This document shows positions 47,340 to 57,902 of a stretch of 64,000 bases of DNA, one piece after another. Source of the DNA: Adiantum capillus-veneris (taxonomy: Eukaryota; Streptophyta; Polypodiopsida; Polypodiales; Pteridaceae); NCBI GenBank assembly GCA_014529385.2, contig CM043958.1:83765525-83829524 (forward strand), given 5' to 3'. The notes under the pieces are model-generated. The model made no database searches. It was not told the DNA's origin and saw nothing but the letters and a program-made list of their open reading frames with translations. Numbering within the stretch: position 1 is the first letter of the stretch; every line of letters starts with the position of its first letter. The position numbers and the translations under genes are program-made.

Positions 47340-49018
47340 TGAAATTTATCACAAATTCAACCACTCACCTGGCAATGGGTCAGTTTTTGCACAACTTCTT
47401 GCTCTGTTGCTGAATATACTTGTACACAAGAGTTTTAATTTCGGCAATTGAATCAAAGCATTTATCTGCGAGAGGTTATCTTAGTAATGATTGGTATAAT
47501 TGGAGAGTTAATCTCAACCACTACTGTATTTTATACAATGCTGATGTTCTGGATTAGGTTTGCTAATCTGAAACAGTACTTCCCTCTGATGTTGACCAAT
47601 TTACGCGAAAAAGTCTGAATTCAGTCCTTGCTTCGTCAAATGGGCAAACAAGGTCCAAATTCACTTCTGAAAGAAGTTCTGGAACCCTTAAGCCAAATGG
47701 AACCTCACTATCTAGGCCAGGTCAAATTTTCTCTGCAGTACTTCCCAATAGACATCCTACGCGTAGGATGTCTCCTGCTGTGTTTTGCCTGGATTTTTGC
47801 ACTGTTGTTTCCCTTTGTTGTGCTGAGCTTACAACTGCTTTTACTTTTTGATTTGGACACCTATTAGCTGGTCAATGAGTCAGAAATATCTTGCATTAGA
47901 TATCCTACGTATATGATGTCCTTTTCTTGAGAATGGCTTTAAACTCAAGGCTCAAGCTCCCCTTGAGTTGCTGATCACTTTGGTATACTCAGAATTCAGT
48001 TTGGAGTCCCAAATCACTCAGAAGACATCCTACGCGTAGGATGTCTTTTTGGCCTGTTTGACCCCAGATTTGTCCCACAGCTTCCCCTTGATGTCAGTAT
48101 CCCAGTCGTATGCTTAGGTTTTGATTTGGATGTCAAAAGTCCCAAACTTCACCTGTTTTTGCTTTTTCAGTAAAAAATGCTAAAGTCCACTTTGAACCCA
48201 ATTTTCTTACCCAAATGGGGTGAAACCCCTTTCAGTCACTCAATATATCATGCAAGACACACTCATGCAGCCATCTTATGGTTTTGGTCTCAAGTTAATG
48301 TTTTGGCACTATTTGGGTAGGATGTCTAGCAATTTCAGTGTATCTGGCGTTATCCTATCAAGATATGGCCAAATTTCCACTTTCCAGTTGAAATTAGGGT
48401 AAACCCTACCTTCTGAACACACTGGTCAACAAAAAATCCCAAAATTCCTCCCAGATTGTCCTGTAGACATCCTACACGTAGGATGTCTCTTGGCTTGAAA
48501 TTAAAGTTTTTTCTGAGAGGAATGCTCCTGATGCTCTGTAGATATATCAGAAACACTCACAGTAACTTTTGGACTTCAATTAGGCTTTCAACCAGACTTT
48601 TGCATCTTTTTGCGTCTTTTACAAACTTGTAATGATTCTACCAAGCAAGTGTACATGCATGAAATGCTCTAGATCTGAATCATGATGTCCTACTTACTCT
48701 ACGCCTACCTATCATGAAGAAATGGTGATAGTGGTGTTTTTGGTTGTTTTTTGGCCTCTCCGGACTCTCAAGCTCTCCTCTCACCGCTTCTACCACTCCA
48801 ACTCCTACTCTAAAACTTGACTACTACCTAAAACTACCTAAGTCTACCTCCTCTACCTAAGTCGAAGGATCTAGGCCAAACACACGCTTCCTAGACTCCC
48901 TCTAAAACCTAGAGAGTCCTCCACCCTCTGATCCTATCTAAATGTAAAGCGAGACTCTTGGCAAGCCAAAAATCCCAATCCTCAAGGATTAGTCTCGGTC
49001 ACCTACCTAAGGTTTTTG
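47340..49018. other. Gypsy-B 5' leader, non-coding
   Basis: About 1.7 kb between primer site and gag on the minus strand. It holds the second palindrome cluster (47750-48488). No ORF here is supported. Confidence 0.7.
47750..48488. repeat. second palindrome cluster, in the Gypsy-B leader
   Basis: Same 11-2-11 palindrome as at 35785-36664. Sites: 47750-47773 (perfect arms), 47898-47921 (degenerate), 48023-48046 (perfect arms), 48465-48488 (perfect arms), plus a half site gtaggatgtct at 48317-48327. Spacing is 148, 125 and 442 bp, so less regular than the other array. If the half site is counted, the steps from 47750 are about 273, 281 and 161. Confidence 0.92.
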
Positions 49019-49036
49019 TCCCCGGCAGCGGCGCCA
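49019..49036 (-). other. Gypsy-B primer binding site, tRNA-Asp type
   Basis: The minus strand reads TGGCGCCGCTGCCGGGGA one base inside the 5' LTR. From memory this is complementary to the 3' end of plant tRNA-Asp(GUC) with one mismatch. Confidence 0.85.
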
Positions 49037-49037
49037 A

Positions 49038-49965
49038 TGTTGGACGGATACGCCGGGACGGACGTTAACACAGCGAGAACTCACCTAACAAGTAATGTCA
49101 GCTAAGGACGAAGCTCGACCCGCAGGTGCGTGGAAGCAAGTATAAGGTGTCAACCTACACTCGACCGACTCCTAACTAATTCCTACAGAGGTCTCTAGCA
49201 ATTGTCTAAGTCACAGCCTTCAAGAGTACAAAAGAGGAAACTTCCTACACTGCTTGCTAGAGCCGAACACCCATCAAACACTCTCGAAACACCATAGAAC
49301 TTGAAGGAGACCCTACTAATACATATAGGCCGCTCTCCCTAAGGTCTATGAACCAAAATCACGACCCAAAACACCCGGTGCAGAAACACGTAGGATGTCT
49401 GGCCGAAATCTGCAGGTCTTCGTTTCTGAAATCTGAAGTGCCTAATGTGTAGCTCTACTCAATGTGAACGCGTAGATATGCTGCAATGCAAAATCAGATA
49501 ACATATGCTCACCCAAACAACCGACGAAGCTCGTAGAAGGAGCTTCCAAAGCCGGACCGTATGCGCGCAATGTTGGTATTGACGCGTAGCTCTAGTCGGG
49601 GGCAACACGCTGCACTTCTCCGCACTCAAGACGAAGCACCGTAGAACACGTAGCATCAAGACGAAGCTCACACACTCTCTCTCGTACACAGTACGCTCAC
49701 TCCCAGACTTCAAACTTGTTTTTTAAATGACAAAAGGTTTTTTCATTAAGGTCAAAAAGTGGTATATATACCTTACAACTTCTCAAACCCTAAAGTTCCA
49801 CAATCAACCATCTACTCAATCTAACTATCAAAACTAGGATACAATCTGGAAACTTCTGTAAGTCCAAATATTTACAAGGTGAAAAATCGGGTTTTCCTCA
49901 ATGAATGAATAATTACAAAAATAATAGTCCGCCGAGTAGTTAGATGCCGTGGGGTGTGTCCAGTT
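49038..49965 (-). repeat. Gypsy-B right (5') LTR, main part
   Basis: It begins TGTTGGACGG and matches 31200-32134. It is cut seven bases before its end by Copia-1; CAGTT at 49961-49965 is one copy of the Copia-1 target-site duplication. It carries the palindrome half site cacgtaggatgtct at 49387-49400. Confidence 0.93.
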
Positions 49966-50287
49966 TGTAAAGAATGAGGATGCAAGAGAGCTACACAAGA
50001 CAAGCACAAAGCACACAGAGATGGAAAGCTTCTTCTTCTTCTTCACAGAAAAGAGAGTACAAAATGACTAAGTGCTAAAGCTGAAAAGTAGCACATATGT
50101 ACATGCGGTCACTAAGTGTGAACTCGCTAGAAGCGTACTAGGCTGGCACTATAAGTGTAGTCCAGCTGTAGAATCACTGGCAGAGATCCTCCGTGTCGGT
50201 CACCTAACGCGCCAGTGAGTAAATGCCGTAAGCGGCCAAGACCCGTAGTGGATGCCAGCTCAAGGTGTAGAGCTCGACATCTCAACA
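49966..50287 (-). repeat. Copia-1 left (3') LTR, 322 bp
   Basis: It starts TGTAAAGAATGAGG and ends CATCTCAACA on the plus strand. The only difference I see from 54921-55242 is C versus T near 50105/55060. A purine tract (GAGGGGGAG on the minus strand, 50288-50296) adjoins its inner side. The pol frame ends inside this LTR at 50260. Confidence 0.96.
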
Positions 50288-53200
50288 CTCCCCCTCGAGC
50301 TCTGCATGTCGCAGAGTCCAAGCATAGTCCGGAAACGTCGAAGCTTCTCAGCTCCGAGGGCCTTGGTAAAGATATCCACTATCTGCTCCTCTGTGCTGAC
50401 GTAGACCAAGTCGATGTCGCCCGCCAACACTCGCTCTCGAACGTAGTGGTAATGGACCTCTATGTGTTTGGTCCTAGCATGGAACACTGGGTTCCTAGCC
50501 AACTGCATGCTCCTGAGGTTGTCACAATGGATGAAAATCTGCTGGTCCACCTGCACTCCCAAGTCCTCAAGCAATGTGTGTAGCCAAGCTACCTCGCACG
50601 CCGCAACTGCTGCACCTCTGTACTCGGCCTCTGTGCTCGATAAAGCAACCGTAGGCTGCTTTTTGCTGCTCCAAGTAACAGCAGCACTCCCAAAAGAGAA
50701 CATGAAGCCACTCGTAGATCTCCTATCAACAATGCTACCTGCCCAATCTGCATCTGTATACCCATACAATGCTAATGGTGCATCTGCTGCATAGAACAAT
50801 GCGTAGTCAAGAGTCCCTTGCACATACCTAAGTGTGCGTCGTACTCCATCCAAATGTGGCTTCCTCGGAAGCTGCATGAACTGACTCTCCAAGCCTACTG
50901 TGTAGCTCAAGTCTGGCCTTGTGATAGTCAAGTAGATTAGACTACCCACAATCTTCCTGTACATGTTGACATCCTCAACAACATCACCCTTCTCTACACT
51001 CAGCTTTGCATTCACATCCAAGGGAATAGAAATTGGCTTACAATCAGCCATACCATACTTTGACAACATGTCCAAAGCATACTGTCTCTGTGATAGCCAT
51101 ACACCCTCTGGAGTCCTGATCACCTCAATGCCAAGAAAGTAGCGCAACTCGCCTAAATCTTTCATTTCAAACTCCTGTTTGAGAAGACCCTTCACATGGT
51201 CAATCTCCATAGCATTGTCACCAACAATAATAAGGTCATCTACACATATGGTAATGACCACAATCCCCACATCACTCTCACGTACATAGAGTGAATGATC
51301 AGCATGAGCTCTCCTAAAACCAATACTGACAAGATACTTGGCAATCCTGTCATACCATGCTCTAGAGCCCTGCTTCAAACCATACAAAGCTTTGAGAAGT
51401 TTGCATACATAATCTGGGTAACCTGGATCGACATAACCAGGTGGCTGATCCATATACACTTCCTCTTGCAACTCACCATTCAAGAAGGCATTCTTTACAT
51501 CCATTTGATGCATAATCCATCCTCTAGATGCAGCCACTGCTATGACAGCTCTCACGGTCGTCATCTTTGCCACTGGAGCAAAGGTCTCCTCATAGTCTAT
51601 GCCATACGTCTGTGCATAACCCTTTGCGACCAGCCTTGCTTTGTGACGCTCAATGTTACCATCAGCCTTATGCTTGGTTTTATACACCCATTTACAACCA
51701 ATAGCTTTCTTGCCACTTGGCAATGGCACCAACTCCCATGTGTTGTTTGCTTCCAATGCAGCCATCTCTTCATTCATTGCATCATCCCAATGCACATTTC
51801 CAATTGCATCCTCAAAACATGTGGGCTCCACATCCTGTATCACCTTAGCCATGTAGGCTTGGTGATGCGCTAGATACCCATCATAAGTCAATTTCTGAAC
51901 TGGATTTCTGACTCTATTAGATCTGCGCGGTCCTGGGTCACTCCTTTGCCCTCTAGCATCTTCTTGTACTTTCCTTACACCAGGTGTCCTGACAGCCGGA
52001 ATTCCAAATTCCTCATCAAGACTTTGTTCAGAACCATCTGAATCCATGTCTATATGTGAAAAACTTGATGATGCATCAACCATAAAGGGAGGTTCATCAA
52101 CCTTTTCCTTTCCTTTTCGTGATACATTCCCTGTACCTGTTGGTGGAGTAACCTGCGTACGTAGTCTACCATTCCATGGTTTCTCAACAGAGCCAAGAGA
52201 AGAGGACTCTTGTGGTCCACTCAAAACCTGTGACTGTGGCCTCACATTTTGTACAACCACATCATCTTTTACATCAGCCCCAATAGTACCATGTGCATTA
52301 CTGTACCAGCTGCTCATCTCATCAAAGACTACATCTCTGCTCACTCGTAATTCTCGTGTAGTAGGATTGTAGCACCTGTACCCCTTTTGTTCAAGGGAAT
52401 ATCCCACAAGAATACATTTCTCTGCTTTAGGATCCAATTTCCTACGCAACTCATCTGGTACATGCACGTAAGCTATGCAGCCAAACACTTTCAAGTGTGC
52501 CAAATCAGGCTTTGTACCTGTAAACTTTTCCTCAGGTGTTACATCATGCACCGCAGCTGTAGGTGTCCTGTTCATAATGTACACAGCTGTATTTACGGCT
52601 TCAGCCCAGAAATGATGAGGCATGTTCTTCTCATTCATCAATGCACGTGCAACCTCTGCAATGTGCCTGTTTTTCCTTTCTGCGACCCCATTCTGCTGTG
52701 GAGTATATCTGCATGTAAACTGCCTGTGTATACCATGCATTCACAGAAAATCTGAAAAATCATTGGAGAAGTACTCTCCCCCTCCATCTGACCTCAATGT
52801 CTTGATTTGCATATCTGTCTCCTTCTCAATCATGACTTTGAAGTCTTGAAAGTGACCAAACACTTCACTTTTGTTACGCATGAAGTAGACCCATACTTTC
52901 CTTGTATGGTCATCAATGAAAGAGACATAATACCTGCAGCCATGTATACTTGCAGTATCGGTTGGACACCAAACATCTGTGTGCACCACCTCAAGTGGCC
53001 TTTTACATACATTGCGCTCATGTGGAAATGAGCCCTTTGACTGTTTTCCAAACTGGCATGCTGCACACACTTTATGCATACCATCCACCTTGAATTTGGG
53101 CAAACCTTTTACAATCTGTTTTGATTGCATGCTGCGCAATCTCTGCTCATTGACATGGCCAATGCGTTTGTGCCAAATGTCAACATCAGCCACAACACCT

Positions 53201-54609
53201 GTGCCCTGTGCAAATAATGCAGCTTTTACCTCAGGCATGTCTACATTCAGCGTAAACATTCTGCCCACACATTTGCCCTCTGTGATCAGCTTACAGCCAT
53301 TCTGGAAATCTTCTACATAACAGCCATTTGGATTGAAGCGAACCTGCAAACCCTGCTCAACCATTTGTCCAACAGAAACAAGATTCTTTGTAATGTTTGG
53401 GACATGAAGTACATCTGCTAAGTACTTTGATTTCCCACTCTTCGTATTTAGAGGTATGTCCCCTACATGAGCAATGGGGTGAGCTGTGTCATCTCCTGTC
53501 TGCACATAGCCTGACACATCTGGTTTGCGAATATCTCTAAACCACTCTCCACGAGACGTCATGTGATTAGAGGCACCTGAATCCATATACCAAACATCAT
53601 CTTGGGTGGAATTCTCTGCAGTCATTGTATTCATTACATGCTGCATAACAAACATGCGCTCGTTTTTGCTGTCATCTGCATCTCTGCTAGTAGATGCATA
53701 GTTGCCCTGTTCTCTCTTTCTACTTGCTTTTCCCTTTGGACAGTCACGTGACATGTGACCTCTTTCACCACAAGTCCAACATTCTCTACTATCTAGAGTA
53801 TGTTGCTGCCTGCTTGATCCTGCACCACGACCTCTTTGACTCCCCCTGCCTTGAGACTGGTTTCCCCTGCCACCTATATTGTTTTGATTTGATTGACCTT
53901 CCAGAAATTGGCCCCTGCAACCCCTTGGGCCTCGACCACGACCTCTACCTCTACCTCTGTTGGAGTTAGAATAGAAGGCCTGTTCAGAATTATTTCTGCC
54001 ATGAGAAGAAGATGTGTCAAGGTTCTTCTCCTCAAGAATAAGCATAGAAATCAAATCTTGGAACACGGGGATGTCGTCTCTTGTATTCATGGAAGACCTA
54101 AAATGTACATACTCATCTCCTAGACCATCCAAGCATGCACGGACAATGTCATCGTCTTCCACTGAGACTTTAATAGATCCAAGAGCCTCAATGATACTCT
54201 TGATCTTCAAAGCATAATCATTGATGGAGTGGTTGTTCCTCTTAACCTGATTTAGCTCCGACTTTAGTTGAAGCTTCCTGGCCTTGGTGTTCACCTCGAA
54301 CACTCTGCCTAAGTTTCTCCATGCAATGGCGGGGGTTTCAGCATCCTGTAGATAGCCCATCATGCCATCTGTGATGCTCATAGACAGCCAATACATCACT
54401 TTGCTCTGGCCTTGTTGCCAGTCCCTCAAAGCTTTCCTTTGTTCTGCTGTAGCATTTGCCTCGGGAATCTCTGGTTCCTTTTCATTGTCTCCTTCTACAT
54501 AGTCCCAATAACCTTTTCCTTTTAGGAAATGTGTTATTCTGAACTTCCATGCAGGGTAGTTATTTTTCTCAAGCTTCTCAGTAACAATCTGACTGAAACC
54601 GTCAGACAT
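50260..54609 (-). pseudogene. Copia-1 gag-pol polyprotein, one in-frame TGA in integrase
   Basis: From ATG at 54609: gag (UBN2-type, ending in a Gly/Arg-rich stretch), CCHC knuckle CWTCGERGHMSRDC (residues 277-290), protease VWYMDSGASNHMT (Asp 343), then integrase with IWHKRIGHVN and CAACQFGK, catalytic VVHTDVW and LRSDGGGEY. A TGA at 52741-52743 lies 11 codons past the latter motif; the frame then continues directly with the third catalytic region YTPQQNGVAERKN. RT: WELVPLPSGKKAIGCKWVYK, HQMDVKNAFLNGEL, ICVDDLII. RNase H: YTDADWAGSIVDRRSTSG, ALSSTEAEYRG. The end is inside the 3' LTR. All domains look intact apart from the stop, which may be a mutation, a sequencing error, or rarely a readthrough site. 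Confidence 0.93.
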
Positions 54610-54908
54610 CTTGAAGCACTAAGACAAAATAGCTGCAATCTGCAAAAACCTGCAAATCTACTGAACCTGCTATCGTGGTTCCTGTAACGCTTTGTACACT
54701 CAACGAGTGTCCACAATCAAGCGTTTCACAACCACTGTACTTGTACAGTAAATCTCTGTATACTGCACTTTGGAGACCTGTTCAGAAACTTGTGCGAAAA
54801 ACCCCTAAAATTTTTTTCGCTGCGCGAGGCGCCTTCGACATCTGGTCGTGGATTCGAACGAAGGGATTGTGATGCTCTTGCTCTCTTAGCCTCTCTTGCC
54901 TGCACCAG

Positions 54909-54920
54909 GCTCTGATACCA
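54909..54920 (-). other. Copia-1 primer binding site, initiator-Met tRNA
   Basis: The minus strand reads TGGTATCAGAGC immediately after the 5' LTR, the standard plant copia primer site. Confidence 0.95.
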
Positions 54921-55242
54921 TGTAAAGAATGAGGATGCAAGAGAGCTACACAAGACAAGCACAAAGCACACAGAGATGGAAAGCTTCTTCTTCTTCTTCA
55001 CAGAAAAGAGAGTACAAAATGACTAAGTGCTAAAGCTGAAAAGTAGCACATATGTACATGTGGTCACTAAGTGTGAACTCGCTAGAAGCGTACTAGGCTG
55101 GCACTATAAGTGTAGTCCAGCTGTAGAATCACTGGCAGAGATCCTCCGTGTCGGTCACCTAACGCGCCAGTGAGTAAATGCCGTAAGCGGCCAAGACCCG
55201 TAGTGGATGCCAGCTCAAGGTGTAGAGCTCGACATCTCAACA
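54921..55242 (-). repeat. Copia-1 right (5') LTR, 322 bp
   Basis: Near-identical to 49966-50287. It is followed by the second CAGTT and the last bases of the Gypsy-B LTR. Confidence 0.96.
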
Positions 55243-55254
55243 CAGTTTCTAACA
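55243..55254 (-). repeat. end fragment of the Gypsy-B right LTR
   Basis: cagtttctaaca resumes the LTR cut at 49965, including the duplicated CAGTT. It is followed by CAATC (55255-55259), the Gypsy-B target-site duplication. Confidence 0.93.
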
Positions 55255-55259
55255 CAATC

Positions 55260-56100
55260 GGAAACTATGCTCATCCAGCACTACTTGGCATCCGCTGTCT
55301 CGTAAGTGACTCATAGAGATCAAGCTCTACGTCAAACCTGGCACATGACGTACATCTCGCAACACGTATGATGCACCACTCGGCAATGATAGTCTGACAT
55401 CTCCTGCACCAACTATGCCATGCACTGAACCATCATCTAGACACACATGTCGAAGCATACCACTAGCATATGTGCTAAACCAATCACGACTCGGCGTGAC
55501 GTGAAACCTAGCACTCACATCTAGTATCCAATGCGAAGGTAATGTGTCGTCAAAAACTGACATAAGAAAGTCAAGAGTAAACATGGAAGCAAAGTCAACA
55601 TCTCCGTCATGCGTAGCCACATACGCTACATTTGCTCCCACATCATCGAAAGTGATAGCATCCCTCCTGTGTTGTCTCCTACGCTGTCTCATCCGTCGAA
55701 AACAACGCCTACGTACATGCCCTGTATGACAATGCCAACACACAACATCTCTATGTCTGTAAGATCGTCCTTTGACTGTAGGCATCTCTCTAGACTCATT
55801 TGTGCCAAAAGCATTGCACAATCTTTGCCATAACTCTCTAGCTGTACATGCATCCAAACCAATGCGATAGATAGACTCACCAAGGTGTAACATGATTGTC
55901 GAACTTGCAAGCTCATCCAAGTCCTCCCACTCATCGTCAGTCATAGACTGTGGCCTAGCATCCATGCCCTATAGTGGCAACACTTGGCCCAACAGAGTCA
56001 ATGCATCATGCATACCTGCTTTCCAATGCTCAAAGTTTGAACCATCAAACTTTGTACGGAAAAGAACAAACCCTGACAATGATGTACATGCCAAATCCAT
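55260..56100 (-). pseudogene. Copia-2 gag and protease remnant
   Basis: The likely start is the ATG at 56100 (MDLACTSLSGFVLF, then KFDGSNFEHWKAGMHDALTL), typical of a copia gag N-terminus. A TAG near 55970 is followed in frame by the 55965-55327 segment: DEWEDLDELASSTIMLHLGE, a zinc knuckle CWHCHTGHVRRRC, and a protease-like part WILDVSARFHVTPSRDWF, GAGDVRLSLPSG, VLRDVRHVPGLT. The catalytic triplet is D-V-S here, in place of D-S-G. The frame stops at 55327, and the next bases still read as copia protease-to-integrase spacer up to the Gypsy-B insertion. Confidence 0.75.
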
Positions 56101-57687
56101 GGTGATAACCTGTGACAAGACCAAGCACAAATCGATCAACTGACAACAGCCAAAGCCTGGCTAACTCGTATACCAAGTACTGTCAAAATACAACATAAGC
56201 TGGCATAAGCTGTCTAAGAGAAGTATCAGCAAATATGGCGATCAATGTAACGAAACAAGTGAGCAAAACCGTTCAAATGATGCCAAAACACCCGCTCTAA
56301 TCCAAGAGCACTATGTGGTAATCGATGAAACAAAACACCCGCTCTAATCCAAGAGCACTATGTGGTAATCGATGAAACTATCATCAACAATCTCCCTCCT
56401 AAAGAGATTACCACATGTATGTCAAATGACATAATCCGGTGAGCAAACACTCTCACAATGCGATGCCAAAACACTATGGCAAAGCAACCACTGAGTGCCA
56501 AATGCAATCAAAACACGATTGCAAACCATGCGCATAAACAAATAAAATCGCAAGAAAAATCCGGCAGAGTTTCAGCAGTATTTGGCTATCTAACCATAAT
56601 AACCATACATGCCATAAACATGCTCAAAACCATGAGCAAATCATACGCAAAATCCGCACTCAAGTATACATGAGCTACCCCAAAGTCTCAACTCCTTAAA
56701 CTTGGAAAACAATCCTGTAATCCGAAACACAAAGTGCATCAAGTGCACTCTACAAGCAAAGCATACACTAACATAAACTTGGATGCAAACCAACCAAAAT
56801 ATGACACAAATTGATGCTCAAAACAGTTGAAAATCAGCCCACATATGCCATTGCAAGGCGAAGAATACCATCCGCCAAAAAAGCGCACATCATGTGCATC
56901 CACATGGCAATATAAATGAGCATCAAGCATGTACCAAATGTGTATCAAAGAGCATCCAAATTAGCTGAAAATTCAGCTCACAATCATGCCATAAATGCTT
57001 GCAAATCTCTCTACAAATCCGTGCACCACACTTTCCAAAATCTTCTCAATCACATAAGTCAATGCACACAACCTGTGATGAAGCCACTCTCGAACCTGAG
57101 AGTCCACAAGAATGCATACATCCACAAAGTGTTCTCAATGTGTGCGCATAAATGTGTTGAGAATATCAAACCACACTCTCTTCATTGAGAGAAAAACATC
57201 AATGCGCAAAACAAGAGAATGACAAAAGCTCAATCCGAGCTCTCTGAATGTAGCAAATCACCACAATATGCATACATAATCTTCAATTTTTCGAATACCC
57301 TGCAGCCTGTCAGCTCATATCTTCCAAACCGCTCAGAATTTGCAGAAACTTCCTTCTGCAGAAGTTGTAGACCACGCGACAACGGTTGGGCAGCATGAGA
57401 ATGGACCTGAAATGTGATGTTTATACAGGTCAAAATAGATCTGTAAAAATATGCACCTGTGTACCCTAGACGTGCAGACAGTCTGAGTGACGTATCTCAA
57501 AATTGGTAAAGATTTTGAGAAAACATTCTTCTGCAAAGTTGAAGAGGACAAAAAACCGGTCAAAAATGTTGGGAATCGGCTTGAATGAAAACGTTTTGCC
57601 AAAATAGATATGCAAAAAAGTGCTGCAATTTTTGCTGCTTCTCTGCTTGCTTCCCCGCTGAGCTCCAATGGTGCTGCCAATCCTCGA
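56101..57687. other. Copia-2 5' leader, non-coding, about 1.6 kb
   Basis: No gene is supported on either strand. A 47-bp direct duplication lies at 56285-56378. The leader is long for a copia element of this size and is A/C-rich on the plus strand. Confidence 0.6.
56285..56378. repeat. two adjacent copies of a 47-bp unit
   Basis: The unit begins aaaacacccgctctaatcc and ends ggtaatcgatgaaac. Copies at 56285-56331 and 56332-56378 look identical. Confidence 0.93.
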
Positions 57688-57699
57688 GCTCTGATACCA
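57688..57699 (-). other. Copia-2 primer binding site, initiator-Met tRNA
   Basis: The minus strand reads TGGTATCAGAGC directly after the 5' LTR. Confidence 0.93.
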
Positions 57700-57897
57700 G
57701 TTGAAGTGCACGAGCAGGAGCGCGCGTGTGTGTGCAACAATAGAGAAGAGAGGAGAGGAGGAGACCGAGACCTTGTGTTTGCAAGGGCTAAAACTCACTC
57801 TCTACATGTGAGCCCCCTTATTCTATTATGTACATAATGAATAAGTATAGTGGGCGGTCACCTGGCCTGACCGGCGATATGGGGCTTTACCCCAACA
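57700..57897 (-). repeat. Copia-2 right (5') LTR
   Basis: Counterpart of 30220-30420. It lacks the terminal base next to the primer site, and CACTC (57898-57902) follows. Confidence 0.9.
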
Positions 57898-57902
57898 CAC
57901 TC

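Larger units (their letters stand above)
49966..55242 (-). mobile_element. Copia-1: young, nearly complete Ty1/copia element, 5277 bp
   Basis: Two 322-bp LTRs (49966-50287 and 54921-55242) differ at one position by eye. CAGTT flanks both ends (49961-49965 and 55243-55247). The initiator-Met primer site and polypurine tract are in place, and one gag-pol frame of about 1450 codons fills the interior, broken by a single TGA. It is inserted in the right LTR of Gypsy-B. Confidence 0.96.
31200..55254 (-). mobile_element. Gypsy-B: giant Ty3/gypsy element with a second protease-like domain, a coiled-coil ORF and palindromic repeats
   Basis: LTRs of about 935 bp at 31200-32134 and 49038-55254 (split by Copia-1) begin TGTTGGACGG and end TTCTAACA. 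Target-site duplication CAATC lies at 31195-31199 and 55255-55259. A tRNA-Asp-type primer site is next to the right LTR and a polypurine tract next to the left, so genes are on the minus strand. Without Copia-1 the element is about 18.8 kb. Order: leader with palindromes, gag with two zinc knuckles, protease, RT, RNase H, integrase, second protease-like domain, palindromic non-coding zone, 1144-codon coiled-coil ORF, polypurine tract. Gag-to-second-protease share one frame apart from about ten in-frame stops and one 2-nt insertion. Integrase style and extra ORF recall the Ogre/Tat/Athila group; this placement is inference. Confidence 0.9.
30220..57897 (-). mobile_element. Copia-2: internally deleted Ty1/copia element, split by Gypsy-B
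   Basis: Terminal repeats of about 200 bp lie at 30220-30420 and 57700-57897 with TGTTG...CAACA ends, and a 5-bp target-site duplication CACTC flanks both sides. The initiator-Met tRNA primer site lies next to the right LTR, so transcription is on the minus strand. Without Gypsy-B the element is only about 3.6 kb. It keeps gag and protease (56100-55260) and an RT tail (31123-30504) but lacks integrase and most of RT. It inserted into Gypsy-A and later received Gypsy-B. Confidence 0.88.

Noticed and set aside
51295-51873. 192-codon plus-strand ORF inside Copia-1
   Set aside because: Antisense of the RT region; no protein features, and the minus-strand frame is clearly the gene.
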